NCBI GenBank assembly: GCA_030066045.1
Contig: JASJCJ010000045.1
Coordinates: 1 to 40,576 of the forward strand
Length of the DNA stretch: 40,576 bases
DNA from: Calothrix sp. MO_167.B12
GTDB taxonomy: Bacteria > Cyanobacteriota > Cyanobacteriia > Cyanobacteriales > Nostocaceae
Direction: 5' to 3'
Below the pieces are notes generated by a model that was not told the DNA's origin, did not search any database, and was given only the letters and a program-made list of their open reading frames with translations. The position numbers and the translations under genes were made by a program. Positions 1-8,266 of this stretch are shown here, piece after piece (position 1 is the stretch's first letter; the number at the start of each line of letters is the position of its first letter).

Positions 1-442
1 CGATAGGGAAACCCAACAAAGCTTTACTGGTGTTGGGTTACTCTGCTCCAAGCCGCTGTTGCGTCTACATTCTTCAACCCAACCTACACCTATTGCACTA
101 TTTTAGCTGTGTCAATCCAGTAGGGTGTATTACCACGAAGTGTAACGCACCATCTGGTAATATGGCGGGCGTGCGTATAGACATAACCTGAAAGGTTGGC
201 TAGCCTGCGGCAATGCTGCGCGAACCAACGGGCATGGCTAAATGCAAGGTATACACTGCGCGTTAACGTAGTTCCTCTGCCTCCTGCCTCCTGCTATACC
301 AGCTAGCTTTGAGTGTCTTATCCTTGTCTTAATCTGAGCTTTATCAATTAGTCCTAGGATGATTTGAGTCCATTGTGGAAATGGCAAGTAATGTTTCACC
401 TCTGGATGAATCTGAGACTCATAAGCAAAAGGAAATAATAAG
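1..442. other. Intergenic, repeat-bearing, with a short upstream ORF
   Basis: No substantial gene is seen here. The stretch holds dispersed-repeat fragments. Positions 256-279 are identical to 18732-18755 (a 24-nt match starting CTGCGCGTTAACG), and the phrase around 49-66 (AGCCGCTGTTGCGTCTA) recurs near 25616-25632. Positions 381-446 form a short ORF, listed separately. Confidence 0.6.
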
Positions 443-446
443 ATGA
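381..446 (+). CDS. Possible 21-aa upstream peptide overlapping the next gene
   Basis: ATG at 381 (or GTG at 375) opens a 21-codon frame that ends with TGA at 444-446, so its stop overlaps the ATG of the next gene in an ATGA arrangement. Such overlaps usually mean translational coupling. The peptide is short, polar and not recognised. No clear ribosome-binding site was seen for it. It could be a real leader peptide, the tail of a lost gene, or chance. Confidence 0.25.
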   Translation: MASNVSPLDESETHKQKEIIR

Positions 447-1054
447 GCCAAAAGAGTCAGGCAACATTGAGTAATAAGCAGCTGGTGAAAGTTATCACTA
501 AGACTATCAAGAAAAATGTGGCATTACAAGGAATTAATCCCACTACTCGCAAGGGGAATAAGGAGTTGGAACTGCTAGTGAAAACCATTTCTAATAAAAA
601 ATCTTTCACTGATTTGTCAGAGGCTAGAGAAGTTGGGGAAAAATTGGGAGAAAGAATTATTCAAGTTTCTCAACAGCGAGGTAAGAAAGATTTAGATAAA
701 GGGGTGATTCGCTTCTTAGTTAGTAATGGTGACGTTTTGACAGCTATTGGATTCTCAAAAAAGGCGAAACCAACAAGTCCTCAACTTTCAGATGCACCTG
801 CTGTAGAGCCAGATGTTGCTACAATCTATACCCCTGAACCAACAGAATCAGAACCAACAAGTCCTCAACCTTCAGATGCACCTGCTGTAGAGCCAGATGT
901 TGCAGCAATCGATACCCCTGAGCCAATAGAGACAGAACAAACAAGTTCTCAACCTTCAGATGCACCTGCTGTAGAACCAGATGTTGCAGCAATCGATACC
1001 CCTGAGCCAGCAGAAACAGAACAAGAGAAGCAAGAGAGTGAAATTGCAGGATAA
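443..1054 (+). CDS. Hypothetical protein with three 28-aa Pro/Glu-rich repeats
   Basis: This 203-residue protein is not recognised. Residues 1 to about 110 look like a compact, lysine-rich, mostly helical domain. Residues about 111-194 are three near-identical 28-residue repeats containing SDAPAVEPDVA and DTPEP, encoded by three 84-bp units (773-856, 857-940, 941-1024) that are almost identical at DNA level. The tail is acidic and probably disordered. There is no signal peptide or membrane segment. AAGGA at 429-433 lies nine bases before the ATG, which supports this start. The DNA identity of the units points to recent duplication, and copy number may vary between strains. The function is unknown. 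Confidence 0.75.
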   Translation: MSQKSQATLSNKQLVKVITKTIKKNVALQGINPTTRKGNKELELLVKTISNKKSFTDLSEAREVGEKLGERIIQVSQQRGKKDLDKGVIRFLVSNGDVLTAIGFSKKAKPTSPQLSDAPAVEPDVATIYTPEPTESEPTSPQPSDAPAVEPDVAAIDTPEPIETEQTSSQPSDAPAVEPDVAAIDTPEPAETEQEKQESEIAG

Positions 1055-1322
1055 TAACTGTAGTTAGGATATTTCCAGAATTAAAATTACCAATTCATTG
1101 TAGGGGTGCTGCGGCCTGCCATTGTTGTCAACTGAACGCAAAATTACCAGTCCGCAAGTAAATTAATTTCCTTGCTCATAGACAAAGTCATCTAAAGATT
1201 CAGTAGACTTCGTTTATGAGCCTGGAACTAAAATTTAAAATTCCAGGTGGATGTGTTAGCCAAACCTAAAGCAATTTTTACCTTAAGTTGACACCTATAA
1301 ATGCTTGTGCCCTCTTCATTTT

Positions 1323-2117
1323 TTAGCTATCATTTCCTTCATCTTTCTGAAATAGCTGGATAAACTCTCCTGGTGCAAATTCTCCATTACTAGGGTGACG
1401 TTGGAGCTGTCCACTTTCCAAGTAAACATAGTCACACTCGATATTATCTAGTTTTGTAGCACTGTTAATATTCCACTCTGACAAGCAAGCACCTGTCAGT
1501 ATCGCTGCTGTAAAATTTGTTTCCTTTGCTTGACTTCTGCTTAAGTCAGCCCCCATCAAGTCAGCGTCATTGAGATTAGCATTGTTAAGATTGGCATTCA
1601 CTAACTGGGCATTGGTCAAGTCAGCATCATTGAGATTAGCATTACTAAGATTAGTATTTACGAACTGGGCGTTACTCAAATCAGCATTATTGAGATCGGC
1701 ATTACTGAGATTGGCATTCACAAATTGGGTATTGCTTAGATCCGCACTACTGAGATTGACATTCACTAGCTGGGCTTCACTGAGGTTAGCTCTGCTCAGA
1801 TCAGCATTAATAATGTTGCTATTACTGAGGTTGGCATTTACTAACTGGGCATTACTAAGGTCAACATCCATCAGAATGGCATCACTAAGATTAGCATTCA
1901 CTAGCTGGGCATCGCTGAGATCAGTATCACTTAGGTCAGCACCTACGAATTGGACACCAGTGAGATTAGCACCACTGAGGTCAGTATCACTGAGGTCAGT
2001 ATCACTCAGGTCAGCACCACTGAGGTCAGGATTTATATGATCTGAATTGTTGATTCTCCAATTATTCCAAACATCTACCCCTTGCTTGAGCAAAGCTAGA
2101 TACTCTTCATTTGCCAT
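1323..2117 (-). CDS. Pentapeptide repeat protein
   Basis: This 264-residue protein has a short N-terminal segment (about 30 residues, including the LLKQGVDVWNNWR type of lead seen in many cyanobacterial family members). About 35 tandem pentapeptides of the A(D/N)LSx type follow, from residue 33 to about 205, and then a C-terminal cap of about 55 residues. Such repeats fold into a right-handed quadrilateral beta-helix. Most cyanobacterial members have no known role, and a few in other bacteria protect gyrase. No signal peptide or membrane segment is seen, so a cytoplasmic location is likely. The gene stands alone: the next gene upstream on this strand is a decayed fragment. A weak AGGAAA lies upstream of the ATG. 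A second, longer pentapeptide protein is encoded near 36 kb. Confidence 0.9.
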   Translation of the reverse strand: MANEEYLALLKQGVDVWNNWRINNSDHINPDLSGADLSDTDLSDTDLSGANLTGVQFVGADLSDTDLSDAQLVNANLSDAILMDVDLSNAQLVNANLSNSNIINADLSRANLSEAQLVNVNLSSADLSNTQFVNANLSNADLNNADLSNAQFVNTNLSNANLNDADLTNAQLVNANLNNANLNDADLMGADLSRSQAKETNFTAAILTGACLSEWNINSATKLDNIECDYVYLESGQLQRHPSNGEFAPGEFIQLFQKDEGNDS

Positions 2118-2210
2118 CTCACTGTTTTCCTATGCTTTACATATGGCAATTTTTACATCTCAAGGTTAAGAATAATGGAACTTCATTACTCCAGGCTAAC
2201 AGGAACAATA

Positions 2211-2226
2211 AAGAGCGATCGCTCTT
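2211..2226. repeat. 16-bp perfect palindrome centred on HIP1
   Basis: AAGAGCGATCGCTCTT is a perfect palindrome built around the HIP1 octamer. It lies between the pentapeptide gene and the macrodomain remnant. It could form a short hairpin, but there is no T-run on either side to make it a convincing terminator. Confidence 0.5.
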
Positions 2227-2283
2227 TCGGTTATGGTTATATTTAATACCTTTTTGCTATCTTGTACTATAGCGATTCTCAAT

Positions 2284-2490
2284 CTAGTGAGGTACGTTCG
2301 TAAAGCTGCTTGTTTTGATATAAAAGGTTTGTGTGTACTTCAGTTGCCTGGAAACCGCTATAGTTTGAGATATTAGCTCAAATACTATCCCTCGTACATT
2401 TGGTAGACCCATAACACCAACACAATTAAAAGTGTTTACTAAGGCCTCAGCATTTTCTTTTAACAGATTGCCTTGCTTAAATTTAAGCAT
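2284..2490 (-). pseudogene. DarG-like macrodomain gene, truncated remnant
   Basis: From ATG at 2490 the frame reads MLKFKQGNLLKENAEALVNT and then NCVGVMG. This is the characteristic start of DarG-type macrodomains, which remove ADP-ribose from DNA as the antitoxin of DarT. After about 29 residues the similarity stops. The expected GKGIALQF continuation is absent and unrelated sequence runs to a stop, so only the beginning of the domain remains where a full one needs about 150 residues. An overlapping frame ends with TAA at 2483-2485, just inside this start, and codes for TMDEDEDGNYLILDILHHA. An 8-bp stop/start overlap like that suggests an operon partner that has been mostly erased. No DarT is recognisable. 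The frame is open up to 2535, but the extra 15 residues are not family-like. Confidence 0.6.
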
Positions 2491-2718
2491 GATGTAGTAT
2501 GTCGAGAATGAGGTAGTTTCCGTCTTCATCCTCATCCATTGTCACTGTTTCCAAAGGGATTGTCCAAAAAGCGATCGCGTTTTACACGGCTTCCTTTGGG
2601 AGTATCCCGTAAGTAGCGACTCCTGTGAAGTATCACCTACTTTTTTCTGAGAAAGCAATACCCATTCTTTTCCCTGGAGAAGCTTGTATTTCCTCCTGAA
2701 TGAATCACCTATTTTCTA

Positions 2719-5034
2719 CTAAAAGTTTATTTGCTTAATTAAAATTACTATGAAGTAAATCTCAATAATTATACCAAAAGTATATACAAAAAATACACTT
2801 AAATTCCATCCTAAAGGAATAAAAATAGAACTAAAAAGAAATATAAGCCCAACTATTAATAATGTCAAGAAAAAAAACACACCAATAAATCCGAGTATGT
2901 TTTCCCATCTTATATTTGTTCTGAATTTAATAGGTATTTGATATTTGCCAATATTAGTTTCTAAATAAATTGTACTTTTATACCGCCATAGAGATGCCAG
3001 CATAGCCGTATCTAAAGTTACAATAATTTCTAAGTCTGATCCCTCAAAACTAGATGGTTCGACTGCAAGTTGACGTAGCGTAGTTGAAGTAGTGCCCTTA
3101 ATTCTGCCAGTAGAAGGTTCGCACTTCACTCTCAATAACTCAGTTTTAAAACGCCTGCCATATCGGACTAATCCCCAATTTATTTGACTTGGTTGTATAA
3201 GAGCTCGGATTTCTTTAACTTTGTAATGTAGAGGAATTCGCAAAGCTTTTTGAATTCCTTCTAATGAAATGACAATGTAACCCTGGTAAATTCCAGGTTC
3301 AACCATAAGTGCATCTAAATCAATATAGATTTTGTTATCAATCAAAGAATTCAATCTATCAGGCAAACTCACGCCAGGAAGGTGATGTTCAAGGACTACA
3401 GAACCCCATGCGAATCCACGTCCATGATTGCCAATTTGTAATTCAACCCTTGTTTGATATCCGACGGGAACTTCACCAAAGTCTAACCTATCTGGTTGTG
3501 CAAAAATTATTGGATAGGGTTCAGTACCTACACTTTTACAAAGTTCCCGCACAAACATTTCCAAACCTTTACGCTTTTCTTCCTCGTAGGAAGGTACAAT
3601 CTTACGTGATATGTATCCTCCTAAGTCTGTCCTTCCTAAATGTGCTACTAGCCATCGTTCAAGATAGTTATTGAATAGGTAGTCTTTTGCTTCTTCAGGA
3701 TACTGATCGCACAAATTTATCAATTCAGAAATATCCGAGGCTGCTCCATTGCTAAACTTGAAACTGAGAAATTTCCAAGCCTCAGCTTGACTAGCATTTA
3801 AAAACCGATAATCTTCATTACTCAAGTTTCTGTCTGCTGCCCATGCTAGAGCATCCTGCAAAGCCTGACCTTGCAACAACCGCGACTCATCACTACAATT
3901 AGATGCTAACCAGGCTGTTATTGCCTCAGAGTAGGGTCGCAAATCTGCTAATGCCTTATCAACCCAACTTTGGTTAAAAACAGACTGATAAATGGGGTTG
4001 TAAACTCTTAACTTGCCATGTCTCTCAACTACTAATCCCGATAGTCGCAATTCTATTTGCTCTGGACTGCCATCTGCTGCGACTTCACCTTGCTGTAAAA
4101 TTTTCTGATACAGTCCTAGCAGTCGCCCAGCACGTTTTTTATCCCTGAAAATCCGATCACGTATTGTCCGTAAATGCTCCGGTTCATCCTGTGCTTCCCA
4201 GTGTTCGATAACACGCTTTTTTACCACAGCCTCCAAACTCAACCCCTCATCACTAGCTAGAATGAGTTTCAAAAGCTTCTGGGTGAGAAAAGGTTGTCCA
4301 CCCGTCCAAGCTAAAACCTTTTTTAGCACTGCTTGGGGATTGCTAACTTTCCCCACCAATCCTTTGGCTAATGGCTGGGCTTCCTGTAAATGAAAGCCTT
4401 TGAGTTCAATGTCTCGACCAATATTAAACGGTGTTCGCTTTTTATCTTTAATTAGGTCTGAAGGCGTAGCTACCCCCAACAGACAAAATGTGAGACGTTT
4501 GTATGCTGGCTGATCGACACGCTGGTTATAGCAAAACCTGATTAAAGCAAAAAAATCGTCAGTCCCAAAGTTGAGGCTGAGAACGCTATCGATTTCATCT
4601 ATAAAAATGGCAATGTTTCGATCAACCTCCACCAGCAGAACTTGTTCAATAAACTCACTCAATCTTTGTACGGGAGAGAGAAACTCCCGTTCTCGCCACC
4701 AACTCCGCAAATTAAATTTTCCTGAAAGCTGGAAACTATTCACCAAATTACGGACAATCCCTGCATACCATTGGTCTGGCGTAACGTTTTGGCTACCAAT
4801 CTTGGTTAAGTCAATAGCAGCACAGGCAATTACCTCCCCTTGCAACCGTCGCATTGCTTGTACCCGCAGGCTGGACTTACCCATTTGCCGAGAATTCAAC
4901 ACATAACAAAAATCCCCAGCCTTCAACCTCTCATAAATATCTTCGTCTGCCTGTCGCCTCACATAGGTGGGAGCATCAGCAGGCAAACTCCCTCCTACTT
5001 GATATTCATAGGCTGGGTTTTGTGCTGTCTTCAT
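2719..5034 (-). CDS. AAA-like (AAA_35) ATPase with C-terminal membrane anchor
   Basis: This 771-residue protein opens with the AAA-like domain common in cyanobacterial signalling and conflict proteins. Walker A is [10 protein letters not shown] (Lys53) and Walker B is IFIDEIDS (Asp146-Glu147), with the ATPase and winged-helix part reaching to about residue 370. Residues about 430-500 ([16 protein letters not shown], then [12 protein letters not shown]-like sequence) resemble a helical module seen in other large cyanobacterial regulators. Residues about 510-705 look like two beta-sandwich segments ([26 protein letters not shown]). Two or three hydrophobic helices at 713-768 anchor the C-terminus. 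The gene starts 19 bp after the CHAT-TIR-AAA gene on the same strand, so the two are very likely co-transcribed. ATP-driven assembly at the membrane is an inference; no catalytic effector is visible in this subunit. Confidence 0.85.
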   Translation of the reverse strand: MKTAQNPAYEYQVGGSLPADAPTYVRRQADEDIYERLKAGDFCYVLNSRQMGKSSLRVQAMRRLQGEVIACAAIDLTKIGSQNVTPDQWYAGIVRNLVNSFQLSGKFNLRSWWREREFLSPVQRLSEFIEQVLLVEVDRNIAIFIDEIDSVLSLNFGTDDFFALIRFCYNQRVDQPAYKRLTFCLLGVATPSDLIKDKKRTPFNIGRDIELKGFHLQEAQPLAKGLVGKVSNPQAVLKKVLAWTGGQPFLTQKLLKLILASDEGLSLEAVVKKRVIEHWEAQDEPEHLRTIRDRIFRDKKRAGRLLGLYQKILQQGEVAADGSPEQIELRLSGLVVERHGKLRVYNPIYQSVFNQSWVDKALADLRPYSEAITAWLASNCSDESRLLQGQALQDALAWAADRNLSNEDYRFLNASQAEAWKFLSFKFSNGAASDISELINLCDQYPEEAKDYLFNNYLERWLVAHLGRTDLGGYISRKIVPSYEEEKRKGLEMFVRELCKSVGTEPYPIIFAQPDRLDFGEVPVGYQTRVELQIGNHGRGFAWGSVVLEHHLPGVSLPDRLNSLIDNKIYIDLDALMVEPGIYQGYIVISLEGIQKALRIPLHYKVKEIRALIQPSQINWGLVRYGRRFKTELLRVKCEPSTGRIKGTTSTTLRQLAVEPSSFEGSDLEIIVTLDTAMLASLWRYKSTIYLETNIGKYQIPIKFRTNIRWENILGFIGVFFFLTLLIVGLIFLFSSIFIPLGWNLSVFFVYTFGIIIEIYFIVILIKQINF

Positions 5035-5053
5035 TAGCTGACGTTCAGACTAT

Positions 5054-7225
5054 TTATAGAGATGTGGCACGTTCTTGGAAATACTCACGGTATAAATTGA
5101 AGCGGGGTATTACATGATTGTTTTGCAAATCTACCAACCCCATACTTTTTAATTTAAACCCTTGTGTTGGCTCCAGCTGAACTGGAGCAGTGGTTGCAAC
5201 AATTTGTTTCATTCCAACTGCCAAATCTGGATGCTGTTTCAGAATCCACCAGTGTCGCCGCAAATGGTCACCAAAAGGTCCGGCATCTGTAGGGGCAAGT
5301 TTTAATAACTGCTCCAATGTGGTTTTCCGCCGCGTAATCCGATACAGTGCCACTCGCACCAAATAGGGATGTCCCCCCACCATTCCCATCAACTGCTCAA
5401 CCTGGGTAGAATTCCAATTTAGTCCGTGTCGCTGTGCCAAATTAAGCACTTGCTCAGGGTTAAATTGCGGCAAATCAATGGACAGACCCACATTAAACGG
5501 CGATTGATTGATATTCATGGGGATATAAACTTCTGTGGAATGCACTACTAACAGCCGCAGTTTCTTCCACACATCCCTAGTCTTCGCCTCTTCATGCCAA
5601 AAGCGCAACAGTGCAAAAAAGTCGGTGGCAATCTCCGGATGTTGATATACTAAATCAACTTCATCCAAGCCCAAAGCCAGGGGTTGGTTGATTTGTGTGA
5701 GCAAATACTCCTCAAAATAAGCGGTACAGTTATCCTTGGTGCCAAATATCTCGTCCCAGTAATCCACTAACTTATTCGGTAGTCGTAACTTCCGACTGAC
5801 GGCGGTACACAACCACCGCAAGAATAGATCCAGGTTTGCAAACACTTTGCTATCTGCCAGTTGAAAGCTCAAAGGCACAGCTAGACAATCCTGTTGTGAA
5901 GCTTGATGAAGAATCTTTGCCATTAGTGAGGTTTTACCCATTTGTCGGGGTGCTTTGATGCGGATCAGAGATCCAGCTTTCAAAATTTCCTCGTAGCATT
6001 CAGATTCAATTGGGGGTCGCTCTACATAAAACGGTGAAGCCAAATTCACCTGTCCTTCTGGCAATTCTGGTTCTGCCACTGGTAGGGGTGGACTTTCCAG
6101 GGTTTCCACAGCAGGCAGTTCTGTAGTCAATTCCTCTGTAGGGGTAGGCTGTACGCTCACACCACCCTCTGCCATAATTGTCAAGATTTCTTGTAGAATC
6201 TTGGGCGTATCGGCAGGAGATTTCCACTCTCGCTGTTGAACCCTTTGCAAATAACCCCGCAAATCATAATTCAGTGGCTCACTCAAAGGAAAGTTGACAC
6301 GGATGGGCAAAATCACTGGCTTATGGTCGGGACGCAAATTCTGCAACTGTTTCGCCTTCCTAATCTCCTCTGTCACCATTTCACTGGTTGCAGATTTAGG
6401 AGATAACAGCAGCAGAAAATAATCACACCTTTCTAATTCTTCATCGATGCGTTCGGTCCAGTTTTCTCCCAGGCGAATGCTCTCTCCCGCCATAAATGGT
6501 TCGTGTCCGGTGGCTTGGATGGCTTCATAAAACTGCTGGGCAAGACTAAGGTCTGGGTCTTTACTGCGATAGCTGATAAATACTCTAGCACTGTTACCAG
6601 TCTGTACATCCTGTTTTAAAATGCGTTTACCTGGTTGAGAATCCGGGGAAATAGCAGTCTCTTTTCTACTCTTTCTCTTTTTCAATACTGGAGTGGAAGA
6701 TTCTGGAATACTTTCCAAATCAATTGATGTACAACCAAACTCAAACCCATCTTCAATAGTTCTACCTGCCCCCAAAGCATCATAAAACCCCACTGCAAAC
6801 TCAATGGCAGCCTTATCCCCAATCTCCTTGTTCATCCCAATCACATAATCAATGTGTTGGTGAATTGCTTCTGCTTGCACCTGGGAATAACAAGCATTAA
6901 GTACCACACACTCAATCTGGGGAAACAATTTAAATAGTCTTGCCAGGGCTGATGCACTTACCAATTGCATTTGTCCAGAATTATTCTCTAGAACTAACCC
7001 CTGGTTGCCTTCACCATGTCCAGAAAAATGCACAATCTGTGGTTCATGATCTAACAAAGCACGGCGCAAATCATCAACTCGCACTGCCCATTTGGAGATA
7101 ATTTCAAATTCATCTCGACATTTGGCACGTTCTAAACCTGCCTCAATTTCCCGCACTTCCTTATCTAAGCGCAGCTTGGACGTATTTGTGGGATTGGCTG
7201 ATAGAAGCAGGATTTTTTTCACCAT
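5054..7225 (-). CDS. CHAT protease - TIR - AAA-like fusion protein
   Basis: Three domains are visible in 723 residues. A CHAT (caspase-like) peptidase spans about 1-175, with the His of HFSGHGEG (His70) and the Cys of LNACYS (Cys112) as the catalytic pair. A TIR domain spans about 213-350 (ARVFISYRSKD; Glu282 in SPKSATSEMVTEE is the candidate NADase glutamate). After a Pro/Glu linker, an AAA-like domain runs from about 395 to 720, with Walker A APRQMGKTSL (Lys431) and Walker B LALGLDEVD. The open frame extends upstream to 7522, but those 99 residues come from a 51-bp permease-gene fragment and an inverted-repeat element. MVKKILLLSANPT at 7225 is the typical CHAT start. Known families: CHAT cuts proteins, bacterial TIR often cleaves NAD+, and AAA/STAND modules sense or oligomerise. 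A role as an infection- or stress-triggered suicide effector is inferred from this. Confidence 0.88.
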   Translation of the reverse strand: MVKKILLLSANPTNTSKLRLDKEVREIEAGLERAKCRDEFEIISKWAVRVDDLRRALLDHEPQIVHFSGHGEGNQGLVLENNSGQMQLVSASALARLFKLFPQIECVVLNACYSQVQAEAIHQHIDYVIGMNKEIGDKAAIEFAVGFYDALGAGRTIEDGFEFGCTSIDLESIPESSTPVLKKRKSRKETAISPDSQPGKRILKQDVQTGNSARVFISYRSKDPDLSLAQQFYEAIQATGHEPFMAGESIRLGENWTERIDEELERCDYFLLLLSPKSATSEMVTEEIRKAKQLQNLRPDHKPVILPIRVNFPLSEPLNYDLRGYLQRVQQREWKSPADTPKILQEILTIMAEGGVSVQPTPTEELTTELPAVETLESPPLPVAEPELPEGQVNLASPFYVERPPIESECYEEILKAGSLIRIKAPRQMGKTSLMAKILHQASQQDCLAVPLSFQLADSKVFANLDLFLRWLCTAVSRKLRLPNKLVDYWDEIFGTKDNCTAYFEEYLLTQINQPLALGLDEVDLVYQHPEIATDFFALLRFWHEEAKTRDVWKKLRLLVVHSTEVYIPMNINQSPFNVGLSIDLPQFNPEQVLNLAQRHGLNWNSTQVEQLMGMVGGHPYLVRVALYRITRRKTTLEQLLKLAPTDAGPFGDHLRRHWWILKQHPDLAVGMKQIVATTAPVQLEPTQGFKLKSMGLVDLQNNHVIPRFNLYREYFQERATSL

Positions 7226-7280
7226 GCCGTCAAATCTGATATCAAAAAAGAGGAAAACTATATCATGTAATTCCTCCAAT

Positions 7281-7316
7281 ATTCTACGTGATTTTCCGTA
7301 AATAATGTCGTAGAAT
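7281..7316. promoter_or_regulatory. 8-bp inverted repeat upstream of the CHAT-TIR operon
   Basis: ATTCTACG (7281-7288) and CGTAGAAT (7309-7316) form a perfect inverted repeat with a 20-bp spacer. It lies about 55-90 bp before the CHAT-TIR start and just downstream of the inserted repeat element. It could be an operator for a dimeric regulator or a weak hairpin. On the operon strand, GGAGG about 40 bp before the CHAT start precedes an ATG-ATA-TAG minimal ORF, which could act as a translational decoy. Function is inferred only. Confidence 0.3.
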
Positions 7317-7325
7317 ACCGCAACT

Positions 7326-7437
7326 GGGAACATCCCAAATGTTGAAATTTGTAGTGCGGGCATCTTGCCCGCTTTGTATGTAAAGGGAGCTTTCCGACTC
7401 CCACTACCGCATATTTTTGAAAAATTGGGATGCTCCC
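7326..7437 (-). mobile_element. 112-bp MITE-like element, copy 1
   Basis: The ends are inverted repeats: GGGAACATCCCAA at the left and TTGGGATGCTCCC at the right. The interior has two smaller palindromes, GCGGGCATCTTGCCCGC and GGGAGCTTTCCGACTCCC. The same sequence occurs in the opposite orientation at 13768-13930, interrupted there by a further insertion. No coding capacity is present. It lies directly upstream of the CHAT-TIR operon and extends that gene's open frame artificially. Confidence 0.7.
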
Positions 7438-7470
7438 CCGCAACTAGCCGAATACCTGTGGCAGGGCTGA

Positions 7471-7521
7471 CGGGCAAAACCGAGTGACTAATTGCATCCC
7501 CCAGTAAAGCCAATCGCTCCA
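7471..7521 (-). repeat. 51-bp duplicate fragment of the metal permease gene
   Basis: This stretch matches 8944-8994, inside the permease gene, with only a few differences over 51 bp. On the minus strand it encodes RLALLGDAISHSVLP, part of the ABC-3 permease family core. Nothing else of that gene is present here. It is either a copied scrap or the last trace of a second permease gene. Confidence 0.7.
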
Positions 7522-7540
7522 AGGCAAGTTCATTGATTAA

Positions 7541-8017
7541 TTACCGTTTAATTTGCCTAGGAAATTGAGGAACTAATAGAGATTGTTCTAATTCACCTTG
7601 TTGATTATAGAATTTCATTTCACCTTGTTCATTACATAACCATACTTCTATAGCTTGAGCTTCTAAATATAATTTTTGTTTAAATTCCATTTCTTCCAAA
7701 CTGTTACCACTGGATTTAACTTCTACACAAATTTCTGGTGCGATTGATGCTGACACTTCATCTTCAATTTGAGTAAATCGCTCCTCTGAACACCAAACAA
7801 CATCAGCAACTTTAACCCCATCTGATGTGTTGATAGCGCATTCTGGCATCACTTCTCCCGTATTCAATAAGGATTCTAATAAACGTTGAATTCTCCCTTG
7901 GTAAAAAGAATGTTTAATTTTTACGGGACTCATGACAATTTGACCCCATTTATTTAATTCGATTTTGAAGGGTAAATCTTGTAAAAATTTATTATCACAA
8001 ACCTCTTCCCATCTCAT
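7541..8017 (-). CDS. Uma2 family (DUF820) nuclease-fold protein
   Basis: This 158-residue protein has the Uma2/DUF820 layout, a PD-(D/E)XK restriction-endonuclease fold that is greatly expanded in cyanobacteria. The recognisable active-site elements are the Asp of KVADVVWCS and the ExK of APEICVEVKSSGNS, followed by the family's EMEFKQKLYLEAQAIEVWL helix and strand. Members are usually 180-200 residues, so this one is slightly short at its N-terminus, although MRWEEVCDN is a typical start. The cellular role of the family is not established; nuclease activity is inferred from the fold. It lies on the same strand as the CHAT-TIR operon but is separated from it by a permease scrap and a MITE, so it is not clearly part of that system. 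Confidence 0.88.
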   Translation of the reverse strand: MRWEEVCDNKFLQDLPFKIELNKWGQIVMSPVKIKHSFYQGRIQRLLESLLNTGEVMPECAINTSDGVKVADVVWCSEERFTQIEDEVSASIAPEICVEVKSSGNSLEEMEFKQKLYLEAQAIEVWLCNEQGEMKFYNQQGELEQSLLVPQFPRQIKR

Positions 8018-8101
8018 AATTAATATTTACCGAGAGCGAGAGAACGATTAATTTAATTTTAACGTGAGTTCGACAGCGATCGCACTGAGGGGTCACAGAT
8101 T

Positions 8102-8122
8102 CCCGACTTCTTAAAAGTCGGG
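8102..8122. repeat. Dispersed hairpin (CCCGACTT/AAGTCGGG)
   Basis: CCCGACTT and AAGTCGGG form an 8-bp stem with a 5-nt loop between the permease and Uma2 genes. The same motif makes a longer hairpin at 24469-24496, and a half copy lies near 40337. It is probably a dispersed repeat and may also end transcription from the permease side. Confidence 0.5.
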
Positions 8123-8266
8123 GATTTAAATACGCGCAACTCGTCAAAGTCTTCAAATGGTAGTTTGAACATTCCTTTTAGAGAGCCTGCTCGCTCTTTT
8201 ATCCGAGATTCAATTTTAGAGTCAACCCAAGGAAAAATATTAAATCTGTCCGTGCAATAAACTTCA

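Noticed and set aside
1570-2040. 156-codon plus-strand frame opposite the first pentapeptide gene
   Set aside because: It is a shadow of the repetitive pentapeptide codons; the Leu/Arg/Ser-rich translation is typical of the reverse strand of such repeats.
2719-7522. Complete DarTG toxin-antitoxin module adjoining the TIR operon
   Set aside because: Only the first about 29 residues of a DarG-like macrodomain remain and no DarT domain could be recognised.
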